Part shown: positions 41,503 to 50,361 of the stretch, piece by piece
How the letters are laid out: every line of letters starts with the position of its first letter
Numbering within the stretch: position 1 is the stretch's first letter
Assembly: GCA_001436895.1 (NCBI GenBank)
Contig: JQAY01000004.1
Coordinates: 124,284 to 187,183 of the forward strand
Direction: 5' to 3'
Source of the DNA: Weissella confusa
Lineage (GTDB): Bacteria > Bacillota > Bacilli > Lactobacillales > Lactobacillaceae
DNA length: 62,900 bases
Notes under the pieces: model-generated
The model's input: only the letters and a program-made list of their open reading frames with translations
What the model was told of the DNA's origin: nothing
The model's database searches: none
Made by a program: the position numbers and the translations under genes

Positions 41503-41585
41503 TTTGCTATACTCATTCTTGTAAGTTATCTCTTACAAGCGTATTTCTTTAAATACTAATTTTTTCTCTTCATGTGGCTTTAATA
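41427..41585. other. Non-coding stretch with further hairpins
   Basis: It holds TGC-TATACT (41505-41513, plus strand, extended -10-like), the hairpin TTGTAAG/CTTACAA (41519-41538) and GTATT/AATAC followed by TAATTTTTT (41541-41564). Together these could make a second short plus-strand RNA of about 45 nt. No ORF is convincing. Confidence 0.35.
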
Positions 41586-41628
41586 GCCAAAAAGGCTTGG
41601 GTTCCCACTAACCCAAGCCTTTTTCTCT
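41586..41628. terminator. Bidirectional terminator after the nucleotidase gene
   Basis: AAAAAGGCTTGGGTT and AACCCAAGCCTTTTT around a six-base loop. Confidence 0.85.
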
Positions 41629-41633
41629 GTCTG

Positions 41634-42227
41634 TTATTCCCATGCAGCTTTAACGAACTTCTCCGTATCGCCGTGCACAGCAATCTGATGTTCATTCATG
41701 ACCGTATCAACAGCATTTCGAATACTGTTGCCGTTCTTAAACACTTCTGCCGCCTCAATCAATAGCTCAACCAAACCGGTTTGCCAAGTCATCTTGGGCT
41801 CATAACCGTATTGAATCCATTGACTATCCATCTCTGCATCATCCCAACCACTGGCACCGTGGTATGGTCGATCATCAACCAAAATGCCACCAGGTGTGCG
41901 TGCTAGGCTCTTATCATGTGCAAGTATCACGCGCTTATAAAATGGACTCTTCTCATCATCACCGAAATGATGTTGCAACCAAATCAACTTATCTTGCCAA
42001 GCGCTCGCATTTTGCCAAGGCGCTGTCGACAAAATATATAACTCATAATAGTCGTTCAACTTATTTACCGCGTCAATCGCCCCTGGTACCGGTGGCAAAT
42101 CTCGAAAAATGCCTGGAATCTGATCTGGCTTAGCGACTGTCTCACCAGCCATATCAATCGCATTCAAAATAAGTAACGTATCAACAAGGACATTGTCCAT
42201 GTCCAAAAACAATTTAGGCTTATTCAT
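41634..42227 (-). CDS. 5'(3')-deoxyribonucleotidase-like HAD phosphatase
   Basis: A 197-residue HAD enzyme of the NT5C type. It has the nucleophile motif FLDMDNVLVD (residues 7-16), LYILSTAPW (motif 2 with Ser/Thr), a lysine in KRVILAHDKS, and the acidic motif ILVDDRPYHG. It dephosphorylates (deoxy)nucleoside monophosphates in the cytoplasm; substrate preference is not evident. It begins behind GAGGAAAAG, 22 bases after the aldolase gene, suggesting co-transcription. Confidence 0.88.
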   Translation of the reverse strand: MNKPKLFLDMDNVLVDTLLILNAIDMAGETVAKPDQIPGIFRDLPPVPGAIDAVNKLNDYYELYILSTAPWQNASAWQDKLIWLQHHFGDDEKSPFYKRVILAHDKSLARTPGGILVDDRPYHGASGWDDAEMDSQWIQYGYEPKMTWQTGLVELLIEAAEVFKNGNSIRNAVDTVMNEHQIAVHGDTEKFVKAAWE

Positions 42228-42249
42228 CTTTTCCTCGCAGCAATCGGCA

Positions 42250-43140
42250 TTATGCCTTTGTTAGTGTTACTTGTGCCTTATTCGCTGACCCAAGCATTTG
42301 AATCATCTCTTCAGCAGCTTGTTGCGCAGCGTCGACACCTGAACGAAGCAACTTACGTGGATCGTAGTTAGTGCCTTCCAAATCGCGATCTGTCACAATG
42401 AACTCACGCAATGCGTTGTGGAATGCCCATTGCAATTGCGAATTAATGTTAATCTTAGCCACGCCAAGCGTAATCGCTGTTTGGATTTCGTCCTCAGGCA
42501 AACCAGAAGCCCCGTGCAAGACAAATGGCATCTCATGACGCGTCGCTGCTTCAAACTCAGTTAGCGCCCCCAAATCTAGACCAGCAAAGTCTTCTGGGTA
42601 AGCACCGTGAATGTTGCCGATGCCAGCTGCTAGCATGTCGATACCCGTGTTAGCCATTTCAACAACTTGTTGCTTATCAGCAATTTCACCTAGTCCAACA
42701 ATGCCATCTTCGACACCGCCAATTGACCCAACTTCAGCCTCGACACTAACACCCAATTCAGCAGCCTTAGCCACCAAAGCCTTGGTTTCGCGCAGGTTTT
42801 CTTCAAATGGTAAATCAGACCCGTCAAACATAACTGATGTGAAACCATCATTCATCGCTTGGTACGCCATCTCTAGACTACCGTGATCCAAGTGAATCGC
42901 TACCGGCACCGTAATCGCCATACTCTCAACTAAATCACGCACCATGTCAGCTACCATCTTCGTGCCACCCATGTACTTAATAGCGCCCATTGATGCTGCG
43001 ATAATCACCGGCGCCTTTTGGCTTTCCGCCGCACGCAAGATTGCTTGTGTCCATTCCAAATTATTCGTGTTGAAGTGCGCTACCGCATATCCTTGTGCGT
43101 GTGCTTGCGCAATCATTTCTGATGCATTTACGATACCCAT
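42250..43140 (-). CDS. fba: Class II fructose-bisphosphate aldolase
   Basis: A 296-residue zinc aldolase. Motifs are GYAVAHFNTNNLEWTQAIL, the zinc and base site HLDHGS (about residues 83-88), SVEAEVGSIGG, the His in NIHGAYP, VLHGASGLP, and the phosphate loop VAKININS. It closely follows the Bacillus FbaA type (IIB), although a tagatose-bisphosphate aldolase role cannot be excluded. In obligately heterofermentative bacteria an aldolase is not needed for the phosphoketolase route and may serve gluconeogenesis. The start follows GGGGGG. Confidence 0.9.
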   Translation of the reverse strand: MGIVNASEMIAQAHAQGYAVAHFNTNNLEWTQAILRAAESQKAPVIIAASMGAIKYMGGTKMVADMVRDLVESMAITVPVAIHLDHGSLEMAYQAMNDGFTSVMFDGSDLPFEENLRETKALVAKAAELGVSVEAEVGSIGGVEDGIVGLGEIADKQQVVEMANTGIDMLAAGIGNIHGAYPEDFAGLDLGALTEFEAATRHEMPFVLHGASGLPEDEIQTAITLGVAKININSQLQWAFHNALREFIVTDRDLEGTNYDPRKLLRSGVDAAQQAAEEMIQMLGSANKAQVTLTKA

Positions 43141-43349
43141 TTTTATCCCCCCATGGTTAAAGAAGTTATTTTAAAGTACTAAGTTTACTTAATCCAGTCG
43201 TTCCCCCGAACATTCTCGATTAAATACGAAACAATGTACGAATAATACCACGACGAACGACACTTTGCCACCGACTTCATGAATCCACTTTAAACAACTC
43301 GTAAATTCGCCACAAATATTTCAGTAAATTCCAAACTTCGTCATACCTA

Positions 43350-43390
43350 CAGAAAAGGACTGCCAAACCTCGTGTTTGGCAGTCCTTTAG
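43350..43390 (-). terminator. Terminator of prfB
   Basis: AAAGGACTGCCAAAC and GTTTGGCAGTCCTTT (minus strand) around a four-base loop, followed by TTC. Confidence 0.75.
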
Positions 43391-43393
43391 TTT

Positions 43394-44509
43394 TTAGTCT
43401 GGATTTTGTTCAGCTAACTTCCAACGTAGGTATGAATTAATGAATGGATCCAAATCACCATCCATGACACCTTGTGGGTTACCTGATTCAAAGTTCGTAC
43501 GGTGATCCTTAACCATGCGGTATGGTTGGAAAACGTATGAGCGGATTTGTGATCCCCAACCGTTTTCCAATTGCTCGCCAGCAATCGATGCACGTTCCTT
43601 TTCCTTCTTATCCATTTCCAATTGATACAACTTCGCACGCAACATAGCATAGGCCGTATCCTTGTTTTGGAATTGTGAACGTTGTTGTTGTGAGGCAACA
43701 ACGATACCTGTTGGAATGTGAGTCAAACGCACAGCAGATGACGTCTTGTTGATGTGCTGTCCACCGGCACCAGAGGCACGGTAAACGTCCATTTTAACGT
43801 CAGCTGGGTTAATATCAACTTCAACTGAGTCATCCAATTCAGGCATGACATCAATTGATACGAATGACGTGTGACGACGACCAGCTGAATCAAATGGTGA
43901 AATACGGACAAAACGGTGTACCCCACGTTCTGAACGTAGGTAACCATAAGCATTGTGTCCCGTAATCATCAATGTGGCTGAGTCAATACCAGCGACATCG
44001 CCAGGGTGGTAATCCATAATTTCGACCTTAAAGCCGTGGCGCTCAGCCCAACGCGTGTACATGCGTTGCAAGTTGGCACCCCAGTCGGCAGACTCGGTTC
44101 CACCAGACCCTGGGTGAATTTCCAAGATGGCGTTGTTCTTGTCATATGGCTCGTTCAACAATTGTGCCAAACGGTAGCTCTCTAGGTCGTCTGACAACTT
44201 TTGCAAGTCCGCTTCCATCTCAGCTTGCATGTCTTCATCAGGCAATTCAGCCAATAGTTCAAGTGCCGTCTCAACGTTCTCTACGCCAGCTGTCAAGTTC
44301 AAGTAGTCATCACGGCGACCTTTCAAGATGTTGTTGGCATCAATCACCTTCTGCGCCGCAACATTGTCATTCCAGAAATCTGGGTGAACCATTTCGTCTT
44401 CGTTGGCCGCGATTTCATCGTTCAAAGCATCCAAGTCCAGAGACTCACCAAACTTCGTAATCTCTTCTGACATCTCAGCTAATGAGCGACGTGCTTCTGA
44501 TAGCTCCAT
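43394..44509 (-). CDS. prfB: Peptide chain release factor 2
   Basis: A 371-residue RF2 with the GGQ-containing catalytic loop (ASGAGGQHINKTSSAVRLTH) and the stop-codon recognition region ending in SPF before DSAGRRHTS. It reads UAA and UGA. In most bacteria prfB needs a +1 frameshift at an in-frame UGA after about codon 25. Here that place reads TCT CTG GAC TTG (SLDL) in one frame, so no frameshift is needed. It follows secA by 73 bases, the common Firmicutes order. Confidence 0.96.
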   Translation of the reverse strand: MELSEARRSLAEMSEEITKFGESLDLDALNDEIAANEDEMVHPDFWNDNVAAQKVIDANNILKGRRDDYLNLTAGVENVETALELLAELPDEDMQAEMEADLQKLSDDLESYRLAQLLNEPYDKNNAILEIHPGSGGTESADWGANLQRMYTRWAERHGFKVEIMDYHPGDVAGIDSATLMITGHNAYGYLRSERGVHRFVRISPFDSAGRRHTSFVSIDVMPELDDSVEVDINPADVKMDVYRASGAGGQHINKTSSAVRLTHIPTGIVVASQQQRSQFQNKDTAYAMLRAKLYQLEMDKKEKERASIAGEQLENGWGSQIRSYVFQPYRMVKDHRTNFESGNPQGVMDGDLDPFINSYLRWKLAEQNPD

Positions 44510-44537
44510 TTTCTCTATAACCTCAACTCTCTAATGC

Positions 44538-44572
44538 GAAAAAGGAAAGCCAGTCGCAACTAACTTTCCCCT
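44538..44572 (-). terminator. Weak terminator between secA and prfB
   Basis: GGAAAG pairs with CTTTCC on the minus strand with an inner AGT/ACT, followed by TTTTT. It may only attenuate transcription into prfB. Confidence 0.5.
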
Positions 44573-44582
44573 CCAATAACAT

Positions 44583-46949
44583 TTATGCACGCAAGTTTTG
44601 ACGGATTTCTGACTTCATGAATAGACGCGTTGCATCATATTCAATACCAGCAATCATTTCTTCAAACATACGGAAACCTTCGTTTTGATACTCAATCAAT
44701 GGGTTCAATTGACCGTAACCACGCAATTGGATAGCATCACGCAATTGGTTCATGGCGTCCATGTGGTCCGTCCATTGTGAGTCAACCACACGCAAGATAA
44801 CCACGCGTGTGAATTGTAGCATTTGCTCATCATCAACCAAAGCAGAACGCTTGTCTTCGTAGACTTCCTTGGCACGACCATACAAGTAATCCTTGATTTC
44901 TTGTTGGCTCTTACCCTCAAGGTCAGCGACCGTAATTGAATCCTCAGGAATCAAAACAGCCCCGGCGAAGTCAACGATTGATTGCAAATCCCATTCTTCA
45001 GTCTTACCCAAAGCATGACGATCAACAACACGTCCGATAGTACGCTCAACCATTGGCAAAATAACATTGCGCAATGACTTGTCTTCATCGATAACTTGGT
45101 TACGGTTTGCATAGAACGTGTTACGTTGTTGCGACATAACATCATCGTATTGCAAAACGTTCTTACGTGAATCGTAGTTGTTACCTTCGACACGCTTTTG
45201 TGCTGACTCAACAGAACGCGTAATCAAGCGGTTCTTGATCACAGCATCTTCATCAGCCAAGTTCATGCGTTCCATCATCGTCTTGATACGCTCACCACCG
45301 AAACGAATCATCAAATCGTCTTCCAATGACAAGAAGAATTGTGAGTATCCCTTGTCACCTTGACGACCAGCACGTCCACGCAACTGGTTGTCGATACGAC
45401 GAGATTCGTGACGCTCAGTTCCGATAACGGCCAAGCCACCCAAATCAGAAACACCAGGGCCAAGCTTGATGTCAGTTCCACGACCAGCCATGTTAGTGGC
45501 AATCGTAACGGCACCACGTTGACCAGCGTTGGCAACGATTTCAGCTTCCTTGGCGTGGTTCTTAGCGTTCAACACGTTGTGCGGAATACCTTCACGGTCC
45601 AACAATTGTGACAACAATTCTGATGTCTCAACGGCAACCGTACCAATCAAGATTGGTTGACCCTTGGCGTGCAATTCCTTAACCAATTCAACAACGGCCA
45701 AGAACTTTGAGCGCAAGTTAGGGTACAACAAATCTGGTTCGTCGACACGTTGAATTGGACGGTTCGTTGGGATTTCAACAATTTCCATGTTGTAAATCTC
45801 ACGGAACTCTTCCGCTTCAGTCTTGGCCGTTCCAGTCATACCTGACAACTTCTTGTAACGACGGAACAAGTTTTGGTACGTGATTGAAGCCATCGCACGG
45901 TTATCTTCTTGGATTTGAACTTGTTCCTTGGCTTCCAAGGCTTGGTGCAATCCATCAGAGAAACGACGACCTTCTTGAATACGTCCTGAGAACGCATCAA
46001 CCAACACAACTTCGCCATCGCGGACAACATAGTCCTTGTTGTTGAACATCGTGTAGTTGGCACGCAATGATTGATCAATGTGGTGAGTCAAAGCTGTGTT
46101 GCCTGAATCGTACAAGTTTTCAAGGTTGAAGTAACGCTCAGCCTTCTTAATACCTTCGTCTTGCAACAAAACCGTCTTTGATTCTTCGTCGACCGTAAAG
46201 TCTTCTTCCTTCGTCAATGACTTAACGAAGCGATCAGCACGGATGTACAATTGCGTGCTTTCTTGTGCTGGTGCACCAGAAATAATCAACGGCGTACGCG
46301 CTTCGTCAATCAAGATTGAGTCAGTTTCGTCGACCAATGCGAAGTTCAATGGACGTTGTACACGGTCTTCCTTACGGGCAACCATGTTGTCACGCAAGTA
46401 GTCAAATCCGATTTCTGAGTTAGTCGTGTACGTAATATCTGCGTTGTACGCAGCACGCTTCTCATCTGGTGACATTTCTGAACCGTTGATACCAACCGTC
46501 AAACCAAGCCACTTGTACAATTCACCCATTTCCTCACCGTCACGAGCAGACAAGTACTCGTTAACCGTGACAACGTGAACACCTTCTTGTGGCAACGCGT
46601 TCAAATAAACCGCCATCGTGGCCGTCAATGTCTTACCTTCACCGGTACGCATTTCGGCGATGTTTCCACCGTGCAAAACGGCAGATCCCATGATTTGCAC
46701 ACGGAATGGGTACAATCCCAAGACACGACGTGCACCTTCACGGACAACCGCGAATGCTTCCGGCAAAATATCATCCAACGTCTTGCCTTGCTTCAACAAG
46801 TCACGCAAGTAAGGCGTCTTTGCTTGTAGTTCTTCATCAGAAAGGGCTGCCATCTCATCGGCATGTGCTTCAACTTGATCCGCAAGGCGGTTCAAGCGAC
46901 GCATTGTCCCCTTATCACTCTCAATAATTTTACGTAATGGATTAGCCAT
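44583..46949 (-). CDS. secA: Preprotein translocase ATPase SecA
   Basis: A 788-residue motor for Sec export. Walker A is [13 protein letters not shown] (about residues 100-112), the DEAD-like box [19 protein letters not shown], the second nucleotide-binding fold has [16 protein letters not shown], then [11 protein letters not shown], and a helical wing/scaffold. It ends at QNLRA, without the C-terminal CxCxSG(K)KYK(H) zinc domain that many SecA1 proteins have. The 5' region carries a TAGCTGT-T-ACAGCTA palindrome. It is upstream of prfB. Confidence 0.97.
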   Translation of the reverse strand: MANPLRKIIESDKGTMRRLNRLADQVEAHADEMAALSDEELQAKTPYLRDLLKQGKTLDDILPEAFAVVREGARRVLGLYPFRVQIMGSAVLHGGNIAEMRTGEGKTLTATMAVYLNALPQEGVHVVTVNEYLSARDGEEMGELYKWLGLTVGINGSEMSPDEKRAAYNADITYTTNSEIGFDYLRDNMVARKEDRVQRPLNFALVDETDSILIDEARTPLIISGAPAQESTQLYIRADRFVKSLTKEEDFTVDEESKTVLLQDEGIKKAERYFNLENLYDSGNTALTHHIDQSLRANYTMFNNKDYVVRDGEVVLVDAFSGRIQEGRRFSDGLHQALEAKEQVQIQEDNRAMASITYQNLFRRYKKLSGMTGTAKTEAEEFREIYNMEIVEIPTNRPIQRVDEPDLLYPNLRSKFLAVVELVKELHAKGQPILIGTVAVETSELLSQLLDREGIPHNVLNAKNHAKEAEIVANAGQRGAVTIATNMAGRGTDIKLGPGVSDLGGLAVIGTERHESRRIDNQLRGRAGRQGDKGYSQFFLSLEDDLMIRFGGERIKTMMERMNLADEDAVIKNRLITRSVESAQKRVEGNNYDSRKNVLQYDDVMSQQRNTFYANRNQVIDEDKSLRNVILPMVERTIGRVVDRHALGKTEEWDLQSIVDFAGAVLIPEDSITVADLEGKSQQEIKDYLYGRAKEVYEDKRSALVDDEQMLQFTRVVILRVVDSQWTDHMDAMNQLRDAIQLRGYGQLNPLIEYQNEGFRMFEEMIAGIEYDATRLFMKSEIRQNLRA

Positions 46950-47070
46950 CTTTTACCTATTCCCTCTTGTCTTCACTAGCTGTTACAGCTAATGGTACTA
47001 ACAAATATTTTAACACACTCACAACGCTGATTGTGTGCATTATTTTTGAATATGTGGTAAGTGGGGGTAG
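46950..47070. other. secA upstream region and possible promoter of the structured RNA
   Basis: On the minus strand TGT-TAAAAT (47014-47022), an extended -10, probably serves secA. On the plus strand TTACAG-N17-TATTTT (46982-47010) is a weak candidate promoter for the RNA at 47071. A TAGCTGT-T-ACAGCTA palindrome lies at 46978-46992. Confidence 0.4.
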
Positions 47071-47605
47071 TGGTGTGTGTCCTCCCTCACGGTCGGAGTG
47101 CTTGGCCCCTTCTGAGGCACGCTAACACGTCCAGACCATGACCTGCAGGGAGCGGAGTCCACGCCGTTGGCGCGTACGCCTTTACCTCCCGTGGCTCTAA
47201 GCGGGAAAACCGCTAAGAACCCACACCTGCGGGTCAAGGTCTTCACGTGTCTATACGCGTGGCGGGGCCAAGCACAGCAGCCAAGCAATACTATATTGGT
47301 CTGATTTTCATCGACCATAAAAAAATAGGTTGAACTGTTCACCCATTTGGTTTCCGGTAGATGTAAATCCACAACAGACTAGCACATCTTGGCTGCTGGC
47401 ATGGGAGTTTGGCGCTATCGGAGCGTTCAAATTGGGGCAACATGCCGCATGGCCGGCGCTATTCAGAGAAGCCCCACAGGACTAAAAGGATTAGGGGAAA
47501 TTATTTGCCCCGCTGAATGGCGTCCGCGCCATTCGGTTGCCCCAATTTGAACTTTGCCGGAGATAGCGTCAAACTCCCATGCCTCGACGCAACGCGTCGA
47601 CACCA
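47071..47605 (+). ncRNA. Large ornate structured RNA candidate of about 535 nt
   Basis: No ORF explains this G+C-rich gap. The sequence folds into contiguous helices: a closing TGGTG/CACCA (47071/47601); hairpin 47082-47098; rod A 47099-47274 (TGCTTGGCCCC/GGGGCCAAGCA, then five more helices); element B 47275-47398 (CAGCAGCCAAG/CTTGGCTGCTG); rod C 47399-47582 (13-, 7-, 15-, 5- and 12-bp helices); hairpin 47584-47600. Each element starts where the previous one ends. G-U pairs at 47412/47569, 47144/47231, 47460/47519 and 47456/47523 keep helices unbroken only on the plus strand. No RNase P, tmRNA or SRP signature is seen. Confidence 0.75.
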
Positions 47606-47617
47606 AACACAAACTCT

Positions 47618-47656
47618 AAACAAAAAATCCAGCACCCCAACAGGCACTGGACTTAA
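47618..47656. terminator. Terminator of gltX, possibly also of the structured RNA
   Basis: TCCAG and CTGGA pair with an inner CC/GG. On the minus strand TTTTTTG follows (gltX). On the plus strand ACTTAATTTGTTGTTTAATTTT follows and could end the structured RNA. Confidence 0.65.
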
Positions 47657-47670
47657 TTTGTTGTTTAATT

Positions 47671-49167
47671 TTACAAGAACTCGCGGATGTTTGCGATTGT
47701 TTGCTCGCGTCCTAGCAATTCTAGCAATTCACCAAGGTTTGGACCTTGCTCCTCACGCGTCGTTGCAATACGCAATGGGTTCCACAAAGCACGGGCCTTG
47801 ACGTCCATTTCGTTTTGAATCTCGCGGATTGCATTCAAGATTGCAGCAGCCGTAAACAATGGCATTGCTTCCAACTTCTCGATGAACAAGTTCAACATTG
47901 CTGGTACGTTTTCAGCAGCCATCCATTCCTTAGCTGAATCAGTAATCTCATCAGCAGCAGGCATCTCGAAGAATACTGGCTTTACCAAAGGTACAATTTG
48001 TGACGTGTATGATACACCGTCCATGTAAACGTTCATAACTGAACGCAACCATTGCATCTTTTCAGCCGTCAATTCAGCTGGGTTAACCAAGTCAGCCTTA
48101 ACAAGTTGTTGCATCATCTTGTCGAAGACCATGTTTTGGTCAGCCGTCTTAATCCATTGGTTGTTGATCCATTCAAGCTTCTTGTTATCGAACTTGGCTG
48201 GTGACTTTGACAAACGGTTTTCGTCAAACATCTTAACCAATTGGTTCTTGTTGAAGATTTCCTTCTCACCAACTGGAGACCATCCCAACAATACGATGAA
48301 GTTCAACATTGCTTCTGGTAAGTATCCCAACTCACGGTATTGCTCGATAAATTGCAAGATTGACTCGTCACGCTTTGACAACTTCTTACCCGTCTCAGCG
48401 TTGATAATCAACGTCATGTGACCGAAGATTGGGGCTTCCCAACCAAAGGCTTCGTAAATCATCAATTGCTTTGGCGTGTTTGACACGTGGTCATCCCCAC
48501 GCAAAACGTGTGAGATTTCCATCATGTGGTCGTCAACAACAACGGCAAAGTTGTACGTTGGCATACCGTCAGCCTTTTGGATAACCCAGTCACCACCGAT
48601 AGTGTTTGAGTTAATCTCAACGTGACCCTTAACGATGTCATCCCATGCGTATGGCTTGTCTTCAGGTACACGGAAACGAACAACAGCTGGCAAGCCCTTA
48701 GCTTCTGCCTCAGCTTGTGCAGCGGCGATTTGTTCGTCGTTCATGCCTTCGTATTCGTAAACGTAGTGTGGGGCTTGCTTAGCAGCGATTTGTGCCTCAC
48801 GCTCTGCTTCCAATTCTTCAGATGTCTTGTATGACTTGTATGCCAAACCACGATCCAACAACTCTTGAATCAATGGCTTGTAGATGTCCAAACGTTCTGA
48901 TTGACGGTATGGACCATACTTTCCTGGGTTAGCTGGAGATTCGTCCCAGTCCAATCCCAACCATGCCAAATTATCCAACTGTGACTTCTCACCGTCCGCA
49001 ATGTTACGTGCTTGGTCAGTGTCCTCAATACGGATAACAAATTCACCCTTGTGGTGACGTGCGTACAACCAGTTAAACAATGCCGTACGTGCGTTTCCGA
49101 TGTGTAGGTGCCCAGTTGGAGATGGAGCGTATCGAACACGAATCTTCTTCTCAGTAGTCTCAGCCAT
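47671..49167 (-). CDS. gltX: Glutamate--tRNA ligase
   Basis: A 498-residue class I synthetase with [19 protein letters not shown] (HIGH motif as HIGN, about residues 14-32) and KLSKRDESI (KMSKS motif, about 258). The C-terminal half is the helical anticodon-binding domain. In lactic acid bacteria this enzyme is usually non-discriminating and also charges tRNA-Gln, with the Gat amidotransferase correcting it. The start MAETTEKK follows AAGGAA; an upstream in-frame ATG would add 23 residues of atypical sequence. Confidence 0.96.
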   Translation of the reverse strand: MAETTEKKIRVRYAPSPTGHLHIGNARTALFNWLYARHHKGEFVIRIEDTDQARNIADGEKSQLDNLAWLGLDWDESPANPGKYGPYRQSERLDIYKPLIQELLDRGLAYKSYKTSEELEAEREAQIAAKQAPHYVYEYEGMNDEQIAAAQAEAEAKGLPAVVRFRVPEDKPYAWDDIVKGHVEINSNTIGGDWVIQKADGMPTYNFAVVVDDHMMEISHVLRGDDHVSNTPKQLMIYEAFGWEAPIFGHMTLIINAETGKKLSKRDESILQFIEQYRELGYLPEAMLNFIVLLGWSPVGEKEIFNKNQLVKMFDENRLSKSPAKFDNKKLEWINNQWIKTADQNMVFDKMMQQLVKADLVNPAELTAEKMQWLRSVMNVYMDGVSYTSQIVPLVKPVFFEMPAADEITDSAKEWMAAENVPAMLNLFIEKLEAMPLFTAAAILNAIREIQNEMDVKARALWNPLRIATTREEQGPNLGELLELLGREQTIANIREFL

Positions 49168-49246
49168 TCTGTCTATTCCTTCTTTTCTGTTTATAATACC
49201 GCTTACTAATATACCGCGGTTTTTCATGGGTTTCAATGTTAATTAC

Positions 49247-50350
49247 TTAATCCACCACAATACCGAAGATCATACGTCCGGCATCGGTCTGCAAAGCTGA
49301 TGTCACTTCCACAGCAACGGTTTCTTGCAGATGGTCGCGACCTTCTTCAGCAACCACCATCGTGCCGTCATCTAGGTAACCAACCGCTTGTTGGCGCTCA
49401 GTTCCATTCTTAACCAACGTCACCGTCAAACGGTCACCAACAGCCACACGTGGACGCAAGGCACCAGCCAACTCGTTGATGTTCAAGACTTCGACGTTTT
49501 GGAACTTTGTGACCTTGTTCAGGTTGTAATCGTTGGTCACCAAGATACCATTCACATCCTTTGCAAGGCGGATTAGCTTTTCATCAACTTCCTTGATGTC
49601 TTCGTAATCACCTTCCCACATTTCGAGTGGAATCGCGTCCGTTTCACGTAGTTCGTTCAAAATATCCAATCCACGTCGACCACGGACACGCTTGATTGAT
49701 TCACCCGCATCAGCAATGTATTGCAACTCATACAAGACAAAGTTTGGTACCAACAGTGTTCCTTCGATGAAGCCCGTTTGCACCAAATCAGCAATACGAC
49801 CATCAATCAAAATGTTCGTATCCAAAATCTTGTAGTGGTGATAGTTCGTTTCTTCGTCCGACAACACATCACTTTGATTTGCTGAACGACGCGGACGAAC
49901 GCGCTTCGTCATGTTGTTGAAGTTGGGCACCAACGTACGCCATTCATCAATACGCGTTGTGCCCAAACGGAAACCAAGATAACCAAATAGCAACATCACA
50001 AAAACTGGAATAACTGCACTTAAAAAGAAATTACCTGTGCGTTGCAATGGGACAGTTACCAAGACAGCCAATGCCAACCCAATCAATGTTGACACTGAAC
50101 CAATCAACAAAACAACTGGCGACTGTTGATTCAAGTAGGCTTCAATCTTGCGAATCCCTTGATCAACCGGACGCCATAGTGCCAAACTCAATAACCAAAA
50201 AATAATGGCACCAATAATAAAATTCACGATGGCATTGTTTAGCCAAATTTGATTATGTTGGTTCATAATCCGCCAAACAATTGGCATTAACGTGACCGCT
50301 AAGCCACCACCAGCAACAAAGAATGCTGCTTGTATAATTCGTTTTCGCAT
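49247..50350 (-). CDS. PIN-TRAM domain membrane protein, YacL-like
   Basis: A 367-residue protein with four membrane helices (about residues 8-30, 36-57, 78-100, 106-125), a PIN nuclease-like domain (about 170-285; ILDTNILIDGRIADL, LVTNDYNLNKVT, with conserved acidic residues) and a C-terminal TRAM RNA-binding domain (about 300-362). It matches Bacillus YacL, encoded next to radA as here. RNase activity is possible but unproven. ATG 50350, six bases after GAGG, is preferred to the GTG that overlaps the radA stop. Confidence 0.92.
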   Translation of the reverse strand: MRKRIIQAAFFVAGGGLAVTLMPIVWRIMNQHNQIWLNNAIVNFIIGAIIFWLLSLALWRPVDQGIRKIEAYLNQQSPVVLLIGSVSTLIGLALAVLVTVPLQRTGNFFLSAVIPVFVMLLFGYLGFRLGTTRIDEWRTLVPNFNNMTKRVRPRRSANQSDVLSDEETNYHHYKILDTNILIDGRIADLVQTGFIEGTLLVPNFVLYELQYIADAGESIKRVRGRRGLDILNELRETDAIPLEMWEGDYEDIKEVDEKLIRLAKDVNGILVTNDYNLNKVTKFQNVEVLNINELAGALRPRVAVGDRLTVTLVKNGTERQQAVGYLDDGTMVVAEEGRDHLQETVAVEVTSALQTDAGRMIFGIVVD

Positions 50351-50361
50351 AAGTTTCCTCA

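Noticed and set aside
41284-41513. Sigma-54 promoters suggested by TGGCAC
   Set aside because: The TTGC -12 element is missing at the required spacing in both copies; an extended -10 of the usual sigma factor fits better.
47040-47372. A 110-codon minus-strand ORF in the secA-gltX gap
   Set aside because: No ribosome site, atypical composition, and it runs through helices of the structured RNA that favour the plus strand.
47099-47582. MITE or insertion-element palindromes
   Set aside because: The arms contain G-U-only pairs and branched inner hairpins, no target-site duplication or terminal repeat pair is visible, and the elements abut exactly.
47071-47605. RNase P RNA, tmRNA or SRP RNA
   Set aside because: Searched by eye on both strands for GAGGAAAGTCC, the tmRNA GGATTCGACA start and tag, and GGTCAGGTCCGGAAGGAAGCAGC; none is present. 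Only AGCAGCCAAG is shared with SRP RNA, which is too little.
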